Positions 9,421 through 16,409 of a stretch of DNA of 64,000 bases are shown here, one piece after another. Position 1 is the stretch's first letter. Every line of letters starts with the position of its first letter. Under the pieces are notes generated by a model, which was not told the DNA's origin, did not search any database, and saw nothing but the letters and a program-made list of their open reading frames with translations. Both the position numbers and the translations under genes were made by a program. The DNA is from Terriglobia bacterium. GTDB lineage: Bacteria > Acidobacteriota > Terriglobia > Terriglobales > Acidobacteriaceae. Location of the stretch: contig JAIQET010000001.1 of the NCBI GenBank assembly GCA_020073645.1, forward strand, positions 124,001-188,000. The letters are read 5' to 3'.

Positions 9421-10452
9421 ATGACCGCGACGACGTTACATGGCACGGCAGGCTCGAATCGCGCCGATTTCGGCGACGTGGGCGCCGAATTCCGTGCGCT
9501 GCTTGCCGATTGTGGCGTCTATGATCTCGGCTGGCGGGCCAAGATCGCCCTCACCGGAGGCGACCGGGTGCGCTGGCTGAACGGCATGATCACCAATAAC
9601 ATCCGGGACCTCGCGGCCGGGCACGGGGTGTATGCCTTCCTGCTCAATCCTCAGGGGCACATTCTCGGCGACTTGTACGCTTACAATCGCGGCGATTCCC
9701 TCCTGTTGGATACCGATCACTCCCAGCTTGAGAAAATGCTCCCGGTCTTCGACCACTACATCATCATGGACGATGTCGAAGTCGTGAACCTCAGCGACAA
9801 GCTGACCGCGCTGGCAGTGGCCGGACCGAGAGCAAAAGAAGTTCTGAAGTCCGCTGGACTCGAAGTACCCGTCCTCGACCTGCTCCAGTTCGCCGACCTG
9901 ACCTGGCAAGGAATCGGCCTGACTATCGTTCGCGGCGACAATCCGGCCGTCGAGTCCTACGAACTCTGGCTCGCGCCTGCGAATGTCACCTCACTCTGGC
10001 AAGCTCTGGTGAACGCCCCCGCCAGGCCGGTGGGCACGGCCGCGCTTGACCTGCTACGCATCGCCTCCGGCATTCCCCGCTATGGTCAGGACATCCGCGA
10101 GCGCGACTTGCCGCAGGAGACGGAGCAGCAGCGCGCCCTGCACTTCACCAAGGGATGCTACATCGGGCAGGAGATCGTGGAACGCATTCGTTCGCGAGGC
10201 AATGTGCACCGCAAGTTCACCGGCTTTGAAGGTCAACCGCAGTTGCCAGTTCCCGGGACGAAGATTCAAGCTGACGGGAAGGAAATCGGCGAGATCACCA
10301 GTGTTGCCTCCCTGCCTGCGGCCAGCGGCGAGCACATGGTTGCCCTCGGCTACATCCGCCGCGAATTCGCAGTTCCGGGGAAGGAAGTCGTGGCCGATGG
10401 CGCCAGGCTCAAAGTCACCGACTTGCCATTTGCCGAAGTTTTCAAGCCGTGA
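9421..10452 (+). CDS. ygfZ: YgfZ/GcvT-like folate-binding protein (iron-sulfur maintenance)
   Basis: A 343-residue protein of the aminomethyltransferase-like fold. The diagnostic motif K-G-C-Y-x-G-Q-E appears as KGCYIGQEIVERIRSRG near residues 244-260, distinguishing YgfZ from the glycine-cleavage T protein. YgfZ uses tetrahydrofolate and supports Fe-S enzymes such as MiaB. The start at 9421 follows a good ribosome site. It is the first of five forward genes; DUF1844 follows 10 bp downstream, suggesting an operon. Confidence 0.88.
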   Translation: MTATTLHGTAGSNRADFGDVGAEFRALLADCGVYDLGWRAKIALTGGDRVRWLNGMITNNIRDLAAGHGVYAFLLNPQGHILGDLYAYNRGDSLLLDTDHSQLEKMLPVFDHYIIMDDVEVVNLSDKLTALAVAGPRAKEVLKSAGLEVPVLDLLQFADLTWQGIGLTIVRGDNPAVESYELWLAPANVTSLWQALVNAPARPVGTAALDLLRIASGIPRYGQDIRERDLPQETEQQRALHFTKGCYIGQEIVERIRSRGNVHRKFTGFEGQPQLPVPGTKIQADGKEIGEITSVASLPAASGEHMVALGYIRREFAVPGKEVVADGARLKVTDLPFAEVFKP

Positions 10453-10462
10453 AGGAAAAACT

Positions 10463-11044
10463 ATGCCTGAAAAGAAACAGGAGAGCTTCACCGTAACCGA
10501 CCGGCGGTTGTTCACGCCTGAAGGTGAACTTCGCAAGGACGCTGTCGAAGAACAGCCTCCGGCTCCCAAGCCTGCTTCTCAGCCTGCGCCTGCCACCATG
10601 CAGGCTTCGGCCGCGCCGGAGACGCCGGCCGCGCACGAGCCGGAAGCACCGCCCGCGCCTACCGCCGCCGAGCAGCAGCAGCAGGCCGATGCCTATCGCA
10701 AATCATCCAGAGACCTCGACCGGCGCGTGGAACTCGGTGGGCACTCCGCCAAAGATCTGGAAATGACCTTCGAGCGCTTCATGGCATCGCTCTACATGAC
10801 TGCCATGCTGCAGCTCGGGCTCATGCACGAAGAGGGTGGCCAGCCACGCATTGATTTGATCGGCGCCCGCCAGACGATTGATACGCTCAGCCTGCTGTCG
10901 GAGAAGACCAAGGGCAATCTCACTGCGGCCGAAGCCGACTTCCTGCAAAACTGCCTCTACGAGCTGCACATGGCCTACGTGGAGGTCACCAACGCGCTGG
11001 CCCATCCGCCGCAGGCCCCGGCCAAAGGCACGGGGACCAGTTAA
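10463..11044 (+). CDS. DUF1844 domain protein
   Basis: A 193-residue protein. A Pro/Ala/Gln-rich disordered stretch (about 35-80) separates a short basic start (TVTDRRLFTPEGELR) from the conserved C-terminal domain beginning near FERFMASLYMTAMLQLG. The conserved domain continues with ARQTIDTLSLLSEKTKGNLTAAE. Function is unknown; the family occurs widely in Acidobacteria and Planctomycetes. The ATG at 10463 has AAGGA upstream. The next gene starts two bases after its stop, so they are cotranscribed. Confidence 0.8.
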   Translation: MPEKKQESFTVTDRRLFTPEGELRKDAVEEQPPAPKPASQPAPATMQASAAPETPAAHEPEAPPAPTAAEQQQQADAYRKSSRDLDRRVELGGHSAKDLEMTFERFMASLYMTAMLQLGLMHEEGGQPRIDLIGARQTIDTLSLLSEKTKGNLTAAEADFLQNCLYELHMAYVEVTNALAHPPQAPAKGTGTS

Positions 11045-11046
11045 CG

Positions 11047-11817
11047 ATGAGGGCCACGCTCACGGTGCTCGGTAGCGGCACGTCGATGGGCGTGCCCACC
11101 ATCGGCTGCGACTGCGCGGTGTGTCACTCCTCCGATCCGCACGACCGCCGCACCCGGCCCTCCATTCTGGTCGAGTACGACGGCAAGACCGTTCTCATCG
11201 ACACCACTCCGGATTTCCGCGAACAGGCTATCCGCGAGCAAATCCGCAGGCTTGATGCCGTGCTCTACACCCACGCTCACGCTGATCACATCCTCGGCAT
11301 TGACGATCTGCGCCCGCTCAGCTTCCACCGCCCCAACAAGATTCCGTTGTACGCCCGGCCGGAAGCCGCTGAGTTCCTGCGGACCATGTTCCGCTACATT
11401 TTCGAGGCGGACTACAAGTTCGGCGGCTTGGCGCAAGTCGAGCTCAATCCCATCAACGGCCCGGTGGAGTTGTTTGGCGCCCGCTTTGAGCCAGTCAAGG
11501 TCATCCACGGCGATGCGGAAATTATCGGTTTTCGCTTCGGGTCGGCAGCCTACTTGACTGACTTCAGCGACATCCCCGAGGAGTCGTTCGCGCAGTTGAA
11601 GGACCTGGACATCCTGTTCCTGGATGCGCTACGGCACAAGCCGCATCCCACGCACTCGACCGTGGATAATTCGCTGCGCATCGTCGAACGAGTGAATCCG
11701 CAGCGCGCTTTCTTTACCCATATTTGTCATGACTTGCCGCATGAAGCGACCAATGCTGCGCTGCCGCCGCACGTGCGGCTTTCGTATGACGGGATGAAGC
11801 TGGAGTTTGAAATCTGA
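11047..11817 (+). CDS. Metallo-beta-lactamase fold hydrolase, PhnP-like
   Basis: A 256-residue hydrolase. It has the PhnP-type start LTVLGSGTSMGVPTIGCDCAVC, where cysteines may bind a structural metal, and the dinuclear metal motif THAHADHILGIDDLRP. It ends with the late His block FFTHICHDLPHEA. PhnP cleaves cyclic ribose phosphates; many homologues in genomes lacking phn operons have unknown substrates, as here. It is tightly linked to the upstream DUF1844 gene and separated from ribF by a heptamer inverted repeat. Confidence 0.85.
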   Translation: MRATLTVLGSGTSMGVPTIGCDCAVCHSSDPHDRRTRPSILVEYDGKTVLIDTTPDFREQAIREQIRRLDAVLYTHAHADHILGIDDLRPLSFHRPNKIPLYARPEAAEFLRTMFRYIFEADYKFGGLAQVELNPINGPVELFGARFEPVKVIHGDAEIIGFRFGSAAYLTDFSDIPEESFAQLKDLDILFLDALRHKPHPTHSTVDNSLRIVERVNPQRAFFTHICHDLPHEATNAALPPHVRLSYDGMKLEFEI

Positions 11818-11894
11818 TTGCCAATTGCCGATTGCCAATTGCCGATTGAAACCCGGGCCAATTGGCAATTGGAAATCAGCAATTGGAAATTCCG
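11817..11894. repeat. Two facing heptamer arrays (ATTGCCA / AATTGGC), 5 + 5 units
   Basis: Units at 11817-11851 are ATTGCCA, ATTGCCG, ATTGCCA, ATTGCCG and ATTGAAA. After CCCGGGCC they reverse orientation at 11860-11894 as AATTGGC, AATTGGA, AATCAGC, AATTGGA and AATTCCG. The two blocks are roughly complementary, so a hairpin could form between the hydrolase stop and the ribF start. Confidence 0.85.
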
Positions 11895-12842
11895 ATGCAG
11901 GTTTTTCACAAACTCGACGAGGTCCCCGCCGCCTACGGTCCCACGCTGCTGAGCGTGGGGAACTTTGACGGCGTGCATCGTGCCCACACCCACGTGCTCA
12001 AGGAGATCGTGGGCCGGGCCCGGCAGCATGGCGTCAAGGCCATGGCGGTCACCTTTGAGCCGCATCCCATCCGCATTCTGCGTCCCGACTCGGGCCTCAA
12101 GCTCCTCACCCCGACTCCGGAGAAGCTCCGCCTGCTGGAAGCCAGCGGCCTGGACGCAGCGCTGCTCCTGCCCTTCACCCGTGATCTCTCGTTGATGACG
12201 GCGCATCAGTTTGCCCACGACATCTTGCACAAGCGCCTCCATGCCCGCGAGGTACACGAGGGCTACAACTTCCACTTCGGCCACAAGGCCGCGGGCAATG
12301 TGGACACGCTCAGCGCCTTTGGGCGGGAAATGGGCTTCGAGGTCAAAGCCTATCCCGAGATGCGGCTGCGGGGCGAGCCGGTATCCAGCAGCCACATCCG
12401 CAAACTTCTGCGCGACGGACGCGTGAGCCGGGCGCGCCACCTGCTCGCCCGGCCTTTTGCCATTCTCTCCACTCCCGGCCGCGGGCGCGGCTACGGCTCC
12501 CGCTACACCGTGCCCACCATCAACTTGAGCCGCTATGAAGAACTGGCGCCCAAAGACGGCGTTTACATCACCCGCACCCGCGTCGGCCAGGAGTGTTTCG
12601 ATTCCGTGACCAACGTCGGCAACCGCCCTACCTTCGGCGCCGAGTCGTATGCCATCGAGACCCACCTGCTGAACTTTCATCCCCTGGAACTCGTGCCCGA
12701 CACCGAAGTCGAAATCCACTTCCTCGACCGGCTACGCGACGAAGTCAAGTTTCCCTCCATCGGAGCCCTCAAGGAACAGATCGGACGCGACGTCAGGAAG
12801 GCCCTGCGGTATTTCCATTTACTGTCTGAGCTGGGCGTATGA
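11895..12842 (+). CDS. ribF: Bifunctional riboflavin kinase/FAD synthetase
   Basis: A 315-residue RibF. The N-terminal nucleotidyltransferase has SVGNFDGVHRAH (about 17-28) and the EGYNFHFGHKAAGN block. The kinase half holds GRGRGYGSRYTVPTINL and NVGNRPTFG. It converts riboflavin to FMN and then FAD in the cytoplasm. The frame is open from 11862, but the first codons there translate repeat DNA; the ATG at 11895 gives the usual MQVFHKLDEVP start. The ribA homologue of the pathway lies far away at 48375. Confidence 0.93.
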   Translation: MQVFHKLDEVPAAYGPTLLSVGNFDGVHRAHTHVLKEIVGRARQHGVKAMAVTFEPHPIRILRPDSGLKLLTPTPEKLRLLEASGLDAALLLPFTRDLSLMTAHQFAHDILHKRLHAREVHEGYNFHFGHKAAGNVDTLSAFGREMGFEVKAYPEMRLRGEPVSSSHIRKLLRDGRVSRARHLLARPFAILSTPGRGRGYGSRYTVPTINLSRYEELAPKDGVYITRTRVGQECFDSVTNVGNRPTFGAESYAIETHLLNFHPLELVPDTEVEIHFLDRLRDEVKFPSIGALKEQIGRDVRKALRYFHLLSELGV

Positions 12843-12920
12843 GTGTGCGTTTTTGAAGTCGGTGAACTGCCGTTTCTTCCTTCCGGAGTTTCTCCGCCGC
12901 CTGTGACATCCGACGCTTTT

Positions 12921-12955
12921 CAATTGCCAATTGGCAATTGGAAATTGACAATCGT
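12921..12955. repeat. Heptamer array (CAATTGS), 5 units
   Basis: The units are CAATTGC, CAATTGG, CAATTGG, AAATTGA and CAATCGT. They end five bases before the MFS transporter ATG, so the array fills the position where a ribosome site would normally be. Confidence 0.8.
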
Positions 12956-12959
12956 CCGA

Positions 12960-14228
12960 ATGGCAAGCCTGACCCTGGCGCTCTCCCAGATCACTTCTGC
13001 CCAGCGCCGCACTCTGCTCGCCGCTGCGCTCGGCTGGATGCTCGATGCTTTCGACGCCATGCTGTATGCCCTGGTGCTGACGCACGTCATGCGCGATCTG
13101 GGCATGACCAAGGCTACTTCTGGCTTTCTCTACACGCTCACCCTGCTTGCTTCAGGCATCGGCGGCGTGTTCTTCGGATTTATCGCCGACCGTATCGGAC
13201 GCAAGCGCGCCCTGATGCTCAGCATTCTGACCTACTCGGTGTGCTCGTTCGCCTCTGGCCTCTCCACCACCGTGCTCATGCTGGCCGTCTTCCGTTTCAT
13301 CCTGGGCTTGGGTATGGGAGGCGAATGGAACACCGGCGCAACTTTGGTCGCCGAAACTTGGCCTACCGAGTTGCGCGCCAAGGCATTGTCCCTGGTGCAG
13401 AGCTCGTGGGCCATCGGATACGCATTCGCTGCCCTCGTCGCCGGTATCGTGTTGCACTACGCCGACTGGCGCATGGTGTTTTTTGTCGGCATCCTGCCCG
13501 CGCTGGTCACTCTCTGGATTCAGAAAGGCGTGCCCGAGTCGGAGATGTGGCAGGAGCATCACCGACTGGCCGAGGAGTCCAGGCGGGTCGCAGACGCCCA
13601 GCACCGATACGAGCACGACAGCTTTGCCCGCATCTTTCAGCCGCCCTATGTGAAACACACTTTTGCCCTGCTCTTCATGAACTTTTTTGGCATGTTCGCG
13701 TGGTGGGGACTGTTCACCTGGATTCCCCCGTATCTTTCGCTGCCCGTCGAACAAGGTGGCCGTGGCTTCGGCGTGATGGGCACAACGACCCTGCTGTTGG
13801 TTCTGAACTTGGTCGGGATGTTTCCTGGCTACGCCAGTTTCGGCTGGGTGGCCGACAATCTTGGACGCCGCAAGTCTTTCATCCTCTATACTTTTGTGGC
13901 TTCCATTCTAGTACCACTTTACGCCATGGCGCGAAGCGAGGCAGGCTTGTTGGTGCTGGGCACGGTGGTCGCCTTCTTTGGGACAGGATTCTTTTCCGGT
14001 TCTTCGATTATCGGCAGCGAGATTTTCCCGACGCGGGTGCGAGCCCGGGCTTTGGGTTTCACCTACAACGGGGCGCGTGCCATGAGTTCGGTGGCGCCCT
14101 GGGTGATCGGGCGAGTGGGACAGGTCAAAGGACTCAGTTGGGCGTTCTATCTTTGCGCGGCATCGTTTCTGCTGGCCGCGCTGACGGCTACGCAGTTGCC
14201 GGAGACGAAGGGAAAAATTTTGGAGTGA
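12960..14228 (+). CDS. Major facilitator superfamily transporter, metabolite:H+ symporter type
   Basis: A 422-residue, 12-helix transporter. It has the first-loop signature GFIADRIGRKRALML, LGLGMGGEWNTGATLVAE in helix 4 and a second-half GWVADNLGRRKSF, together fitting the aromatic acid/sialate:H+ symporter (AAHS/SHS-like) subgroup. DAFD in helix 1 is typical of that subgroup. The substrate is unknown, although an organic acid is likely. The frame is open from 12843, but those residues translate repeat sequence; the ATG at 12960 gives the natural start. Confidence 0.85.
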   Translation: MASLTLALSQITSAQRRTLLAAALGWMLDAFDAMLYALVLTHVMRDLGMTKATSGFLYTLTLLASGIGGVFFGFIADRIGRKRALMLSILTYSVCSFASGLSTTVLMLAVFRFILGLGMGGEWNTGATLVAETWPTELRAKALSLVQSSWAIGYAFAALVAGIVLHYADWRMVFFVGILPALVTLWIQKGVPESEMWQEHHRLAEESRRVADAQHRYEHDSFARIFQPPYVKHTFALLFMNFFGMFAWWGLFTWIPPYLSLPVEQGGRGFGVMGTTTLLLVLNLVGMFPGYASFGWVADNLGRRKSFILYTFVASILVPLYAMARSEAGLLVLGTVVAFFGTGFFSGSSIIGSEIFPTRVRARALGFTYNGARAMSSVAPWVIGRVGQVKGLSWAFYLCAASFLLAALTATQLPETKGKILE

Positions 14229-14260
14229 GGCGACCGCCACGAACCATGCCTTGCTCGGAT

Positions 14261-14328
14261 GTGGGGGCGAGACGCCCCCACCCTTCGACTCCGCTCAGGG
14301 TAGGCTGCCGGCGGGACGCCGGCGCTAC
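14261..14328. repeat. Composite palindromic repeat
   Basis: GTGGGGGCG-AGA-CGCCCCCAC (14261-14281) is followed by CCCTTCGACTCCGCTCAGGG and then GCCGGCGGGACGCCGGCGCTAC (14307-14328). The last block is the reverse complement of copies at 20176, 30521 and 59866. The middle block recurs at 58351-58370. Confidence 0.8.
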
Positions 14329-14336
14329 TCACCACG

Positions 14337-15296
14337 CTACTCAATCGGCTCCACCACCGTCAGCTCTTCGTGCAGCTTCCGGTCCGGCATTTGCACCACA
14401 ACAATCGCCGCCAGCACAATCACGATCCCGACAGTCTGCAACGGCTTCATGACTTCTCCCAGGGCGACCGCCGCAATCACGATGGAAAATACCGGCTCCA
14501 GGCAACTGGCTACAATGGCGCGCGTCGGCTCCAGATGCTGGAGTCCCGCGAAATACAGCGAAAACGGCCCCAGCACCGACAGCAGCGAAAACGCCAGCAG
14601 AAACAGCCACTGCCCGGCGGCGTAATGCGCAGCCGCCACTTTCCACGGTGGATTCACGACAATCCAGAAGGCCGAAGCGGCCACCAGCGTCCACAGCAGC
14701 ACAATCCAGCGATCATAGCGCGCCAGAATGCTGTGCCCGCCCACGTTGTAAATAGCAAACGAGAACGCCGCCAGCAGCGCCGCCGTCACTCCAATCGTGT
14801 CGAGGCGTAGTTTCCCTGGCCCGATCACACCAATCACCATGGCGCTTCCTGCCACAGCCAATCCCACGGCCGCCACGCGCTGCACGGTGGCTTTTTGCAG
14901 ACCGCGCAGCACCATATAGAGCAGCACCCACACCGGGGCGGTGTATTGCAGGATGATCGCCGTGGCGACATTGGTCCGCTGGATGGCGAGGTAATAAAAA
15001 TAGTTCGACGCGGCCACGCCCAGAATTCCCAGCAGGAAAATTCGCCCCACATCCGCCGCGGGCAACCGTAATCGTCCCCAGCCCTGCCGGATGGCAAGCA
15101 CAGGCAGCAGCACCAACAGCGAAAACGTGGTACGGCTCTGCGAAAGAATCAGCGGATCGATGGGTTGCAGGGCTTGTCCACCAGGGAGCAAGCGGCCGGT
15201 GAAGGCGGCGCGTCCCAGGCTGGCCGCAACTCCCCACAGAAAAGTGGCGGCGGCGATGTAAACATAGCCGCGGACGGGATGCGCTCTATTGGCCAA
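14337..15296 (-). CDS. EamA/DMT-family permease
   Basis: A 319-residue protein with ten hydrophobic helices in two EamA repeats, including YVYIAAATFLWGVAAS at the start and LEPTRAIVASCLEPVFSIVIAA in the second repeat. Members export amino acids or other small metabolites; the substrate is unknown. The only plausible start is a TTG at 15294-15296, which lies inside the last codons of the upstream glutaredoxin gene (11-nt overlap), suggesting translational coupling. It closes an OsmC-glutaredoxin-EamA operon. Confidence 0.82.
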   Translation of the reverse strand: MANRAHPVRGYVYIAAATFLWGVAASLGRAAFTGRLLPGGQALQPIDPLILSQSRTTFSLLVLLPVLAIRQGWGRLRLPAADVGRIFLLGILGVAASNYFYYLAIQRTNVATAIILQYTAPVWVLLYMVLRGLQKATVQRVAAVGLAVAGSAMVIGVIGPGKLRLDTIGVTAALLAAFSFAIYNVGGHSILARYDRWIVLLWTLVAASAFWIVVNPPWKVAAAHYAAGQWLFLLAFSLLSVLGPFSLYFAGLQHLEPTRAIVASCLEPVFSIVIAAVALGEVMKPLQTVGIVIVLAAIVVVQMPDRKLHEELTVVEPIE

Positions 15297-15525
15297 GGAG
15301 CTGATCGAGACGCTCGGGGTCGAATCCTATCATCACCTCGTCTCCGATGACGACGGTGGGTGTGGAACGGCTGCCATACTTGTAGACCAGGTCCTGCACC
15401 GCATCCTGGTCACAGCTGACATCGCGATCTTCATACGCGATTCCTCTCTCCGAGAGGTAGGCCCGGACTGTGTGGCACGGTGGTCAGCCGGGTTGGGTGA
15501 AAAGGACAATCTTTGCGTTGGTCAT
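15286..15525 (-). CDS. Glutaredoxin-like protein with in-frame TGA at redox Cys (probable selenoprotein)
   Basis: An 80-codon reading frame starts at ATG 15523-15525 and ends at TAG 15286-15288. Codon 14 is TGA (15484-15486), exactly at the first position of the CxxC redox motif, giving FTQPG-U-PPC-HTVRAYL. The rest is a complete glutaredoxin fold, including YEDRDVSCD, the cis-proline STPTVVIGDEV and IGFDPERLDQLL. A hairpin 26 nt downstream fits the bacterial SECIS pattern. It lies 23 bp after an OsmC gene, so both may serve thiol/peroxide redox. The alternative is a nonsense mutation in a normal CPPC glutaredoxin; the intact frame beyond the TGA argues against old decay. Confidence 0.72.
15443..15457 (-). 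promoter_or_regulatory. Candidate bacterial SECIS hairpin
   Basis: On the mRNA strand CCTCTC-GGA-GAGAGG forms a perfect 6-bp stem with a GGA loop. The loop begins 33 nt after the TGA codon. Bacterial SECIS elements lie directly downstream of UGA, with the loop about 16-37 nt away and a G among its first two bases, so both criteria are met. Confidence 0.6.
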
Positions 15526-15548
15526 CGGGGTATGTGTCAGCACAACAA

Positions 15549-15947
15549 TTATTCAGCGTACTCGATCGCGAGGCTGATCTTCGCCGTCTTCTGCAGCATG
15601 GCCGAAACCGAGCAGTACTTTTCTTCCGACAGCCGCACCGCGTCTTCTACTGCTTTATGGGATACTTTGCCGCCCACCCGGTAGATCAGCTTGATCGCAG
15701 TATAGACGGACGGTGGATTGGCCGCCCGTTCCGCCAGTGCACGTACTTCCAGGCTGGTAAAGGGCTCACGCTTCTTGCGCAGAATGCTGGCCACGTCGTA
15801 GCCGGTGCATCCACACAACCCGATTAACACCAGTTCCATCGGGCTGCTGGCACTTCTCTTGTCCCCGTCCACAATCACACTATGCCCGCTGCTGGCTTCA
15901 GCGACGAACCGAAAATTGTCCACCCACGTGGCTTTGGCTTCAGTCAT
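15549..15947 (-). CDS. OsmC/Ohr family peroxide-handling protein
   Basis: A 132-residue protein of the OsmC family. The first redox cysteine region is LVLIGLCGCTGYDVASIL (about 49-66) and the second is SEEKYCSVSAML near 110-121. OsmC/Ohr proteins reduce organic hydroperoxides with a Cys pair in the cytoplasm. The frame extends to 15980, but the ATG at 15947 follows GAAGGG and gives a family-like start (MTEAKATWVDNFRF). It is followed immediately by the TGA-containing glutaredoxin, a natural electron donor candidate. Confidence 0.87.
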   Translation of the reverse strand: MTEAKATWVDNFRFVAEASSGHSVIVDGDKRSASSPMELVLIGLCGCTGYDVASILRKKREPFTSLEVRALAERAANPPSVYTAIKLIYRVGGKVSHKAVEDAVRLSEEKYCSVSAMLQKTAKISLAIEYAE

Positions 15948-16350
15948 GTTGCCCTTCGGATCTTGATTTTCGATTGCCAATTGCCAATTGCCGATTGTTT
16001 TTCTTTACCGTGCGGCGCGAGGCAACAAAGATGGCGGTGATCTGTCGAGCCTCGGAAATGAGGTCACGTAGCCTTTCCTGACGAACCAGGCCCGCGTCAG
16101 CCAGAAATTCCAACCAGAAGACGCTTTCGTCCGCCTCCTCCTCAACGATTCCCAGTTTATACAGGAAATCTGCTCGAGAGCGGGCCCGGCAAGCTGCGCG
16201 ATAGTTGGCCGCTACTGAAGTTCCGGAGCGGAGAAGCTGCTGACCGATGATGCGTGCCTCCACACAATTGGGTAGTGAACGGAAAAGCTTTAGTATTCTC
16301 AATGCGTAATTAGTAGCGCGCTTCTGAAGTACCTCTGCCTTACAGCCCAT
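15940..16350 (-). CDS. Four-helix-bundle protein (S23/23S rRNA intervening-sequence protein family)
   Basis: A 136-residue protein with the family pattern NYALRILKLFRSLPNC, GQQLLRSGTSVAANYRAACRARSRADF and a final helix ISEARQITAIFVASRRT. Such genes occur widely scattered and their role is unknown. The ATG at 16350 has a GGAGGG ribosome site. The gene is flanked on both sides by heptamer arrays in opposite orientation (15971-15998 and 16361-16395). Its last codons actually run through the downstream array, so the C-terminal tail is translated repeat DNA. It overlaps the OsmC start by 8 nt. Confidence 0.8.
   Translation of the reverse strand: MGCKAEVLQKRATNYALRILKLFRSLPNCVEARIIGQQLLRSGTSVAANYRAACRARSRADFLYKLGIVEEEADESVFWLEFLADAGLVRQERLRDLISEARQITAIFVASRRTVKKNNRQLAIGNRKSRSEGQHD
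15971..15998. repeat. Heptamer array (CGATTGC/CAATTGC), 4 units
   Basis: The units are CGATTGC, CAATTGC, CAATTGC and CGATTGT. The array is inverted relative to the one at 16361-16395 and overlaps the 3' end of the four-helix-bundle gene. Confidence 0.85.
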
Positions 16351-16360
16351 GCCGCCCTCC

Positions 16361-16395
16361 AATTGGCAATTGGAAATTGGCAATCGGAAATCCGC
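16361..16395. repeat. Heptamer array (AATTGGC), 5 units
   Basis: The units are AATTGGC, AATTGGA, AATTGGC, AATCGGA and AATCCGC. It begins eleven bases upstream of the four-helix-bundle start and is the inverted partner of 15971-15998. Confidence 0.85.
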
Positions 16396-16409
16396 TGTGA
16401 CGCTCGTCA

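Noticed and set aside
12843-12959. N-terminal extension of the MFS transporter
   Set aside because: It translates heptamer repeat DNA (QLPIGNWKLTI) and adds no helix; the ATG at 12960 matches the transporter family.
15484-15486. The TGA taken as proof of a pseudogene
   Set aside because: Every other residue of the glutaredoxin is kept, the TGA is exactly at a redox Cys position, and a SECIS-like hairpin follows. A point mutation remains possible and is noted in the finding.
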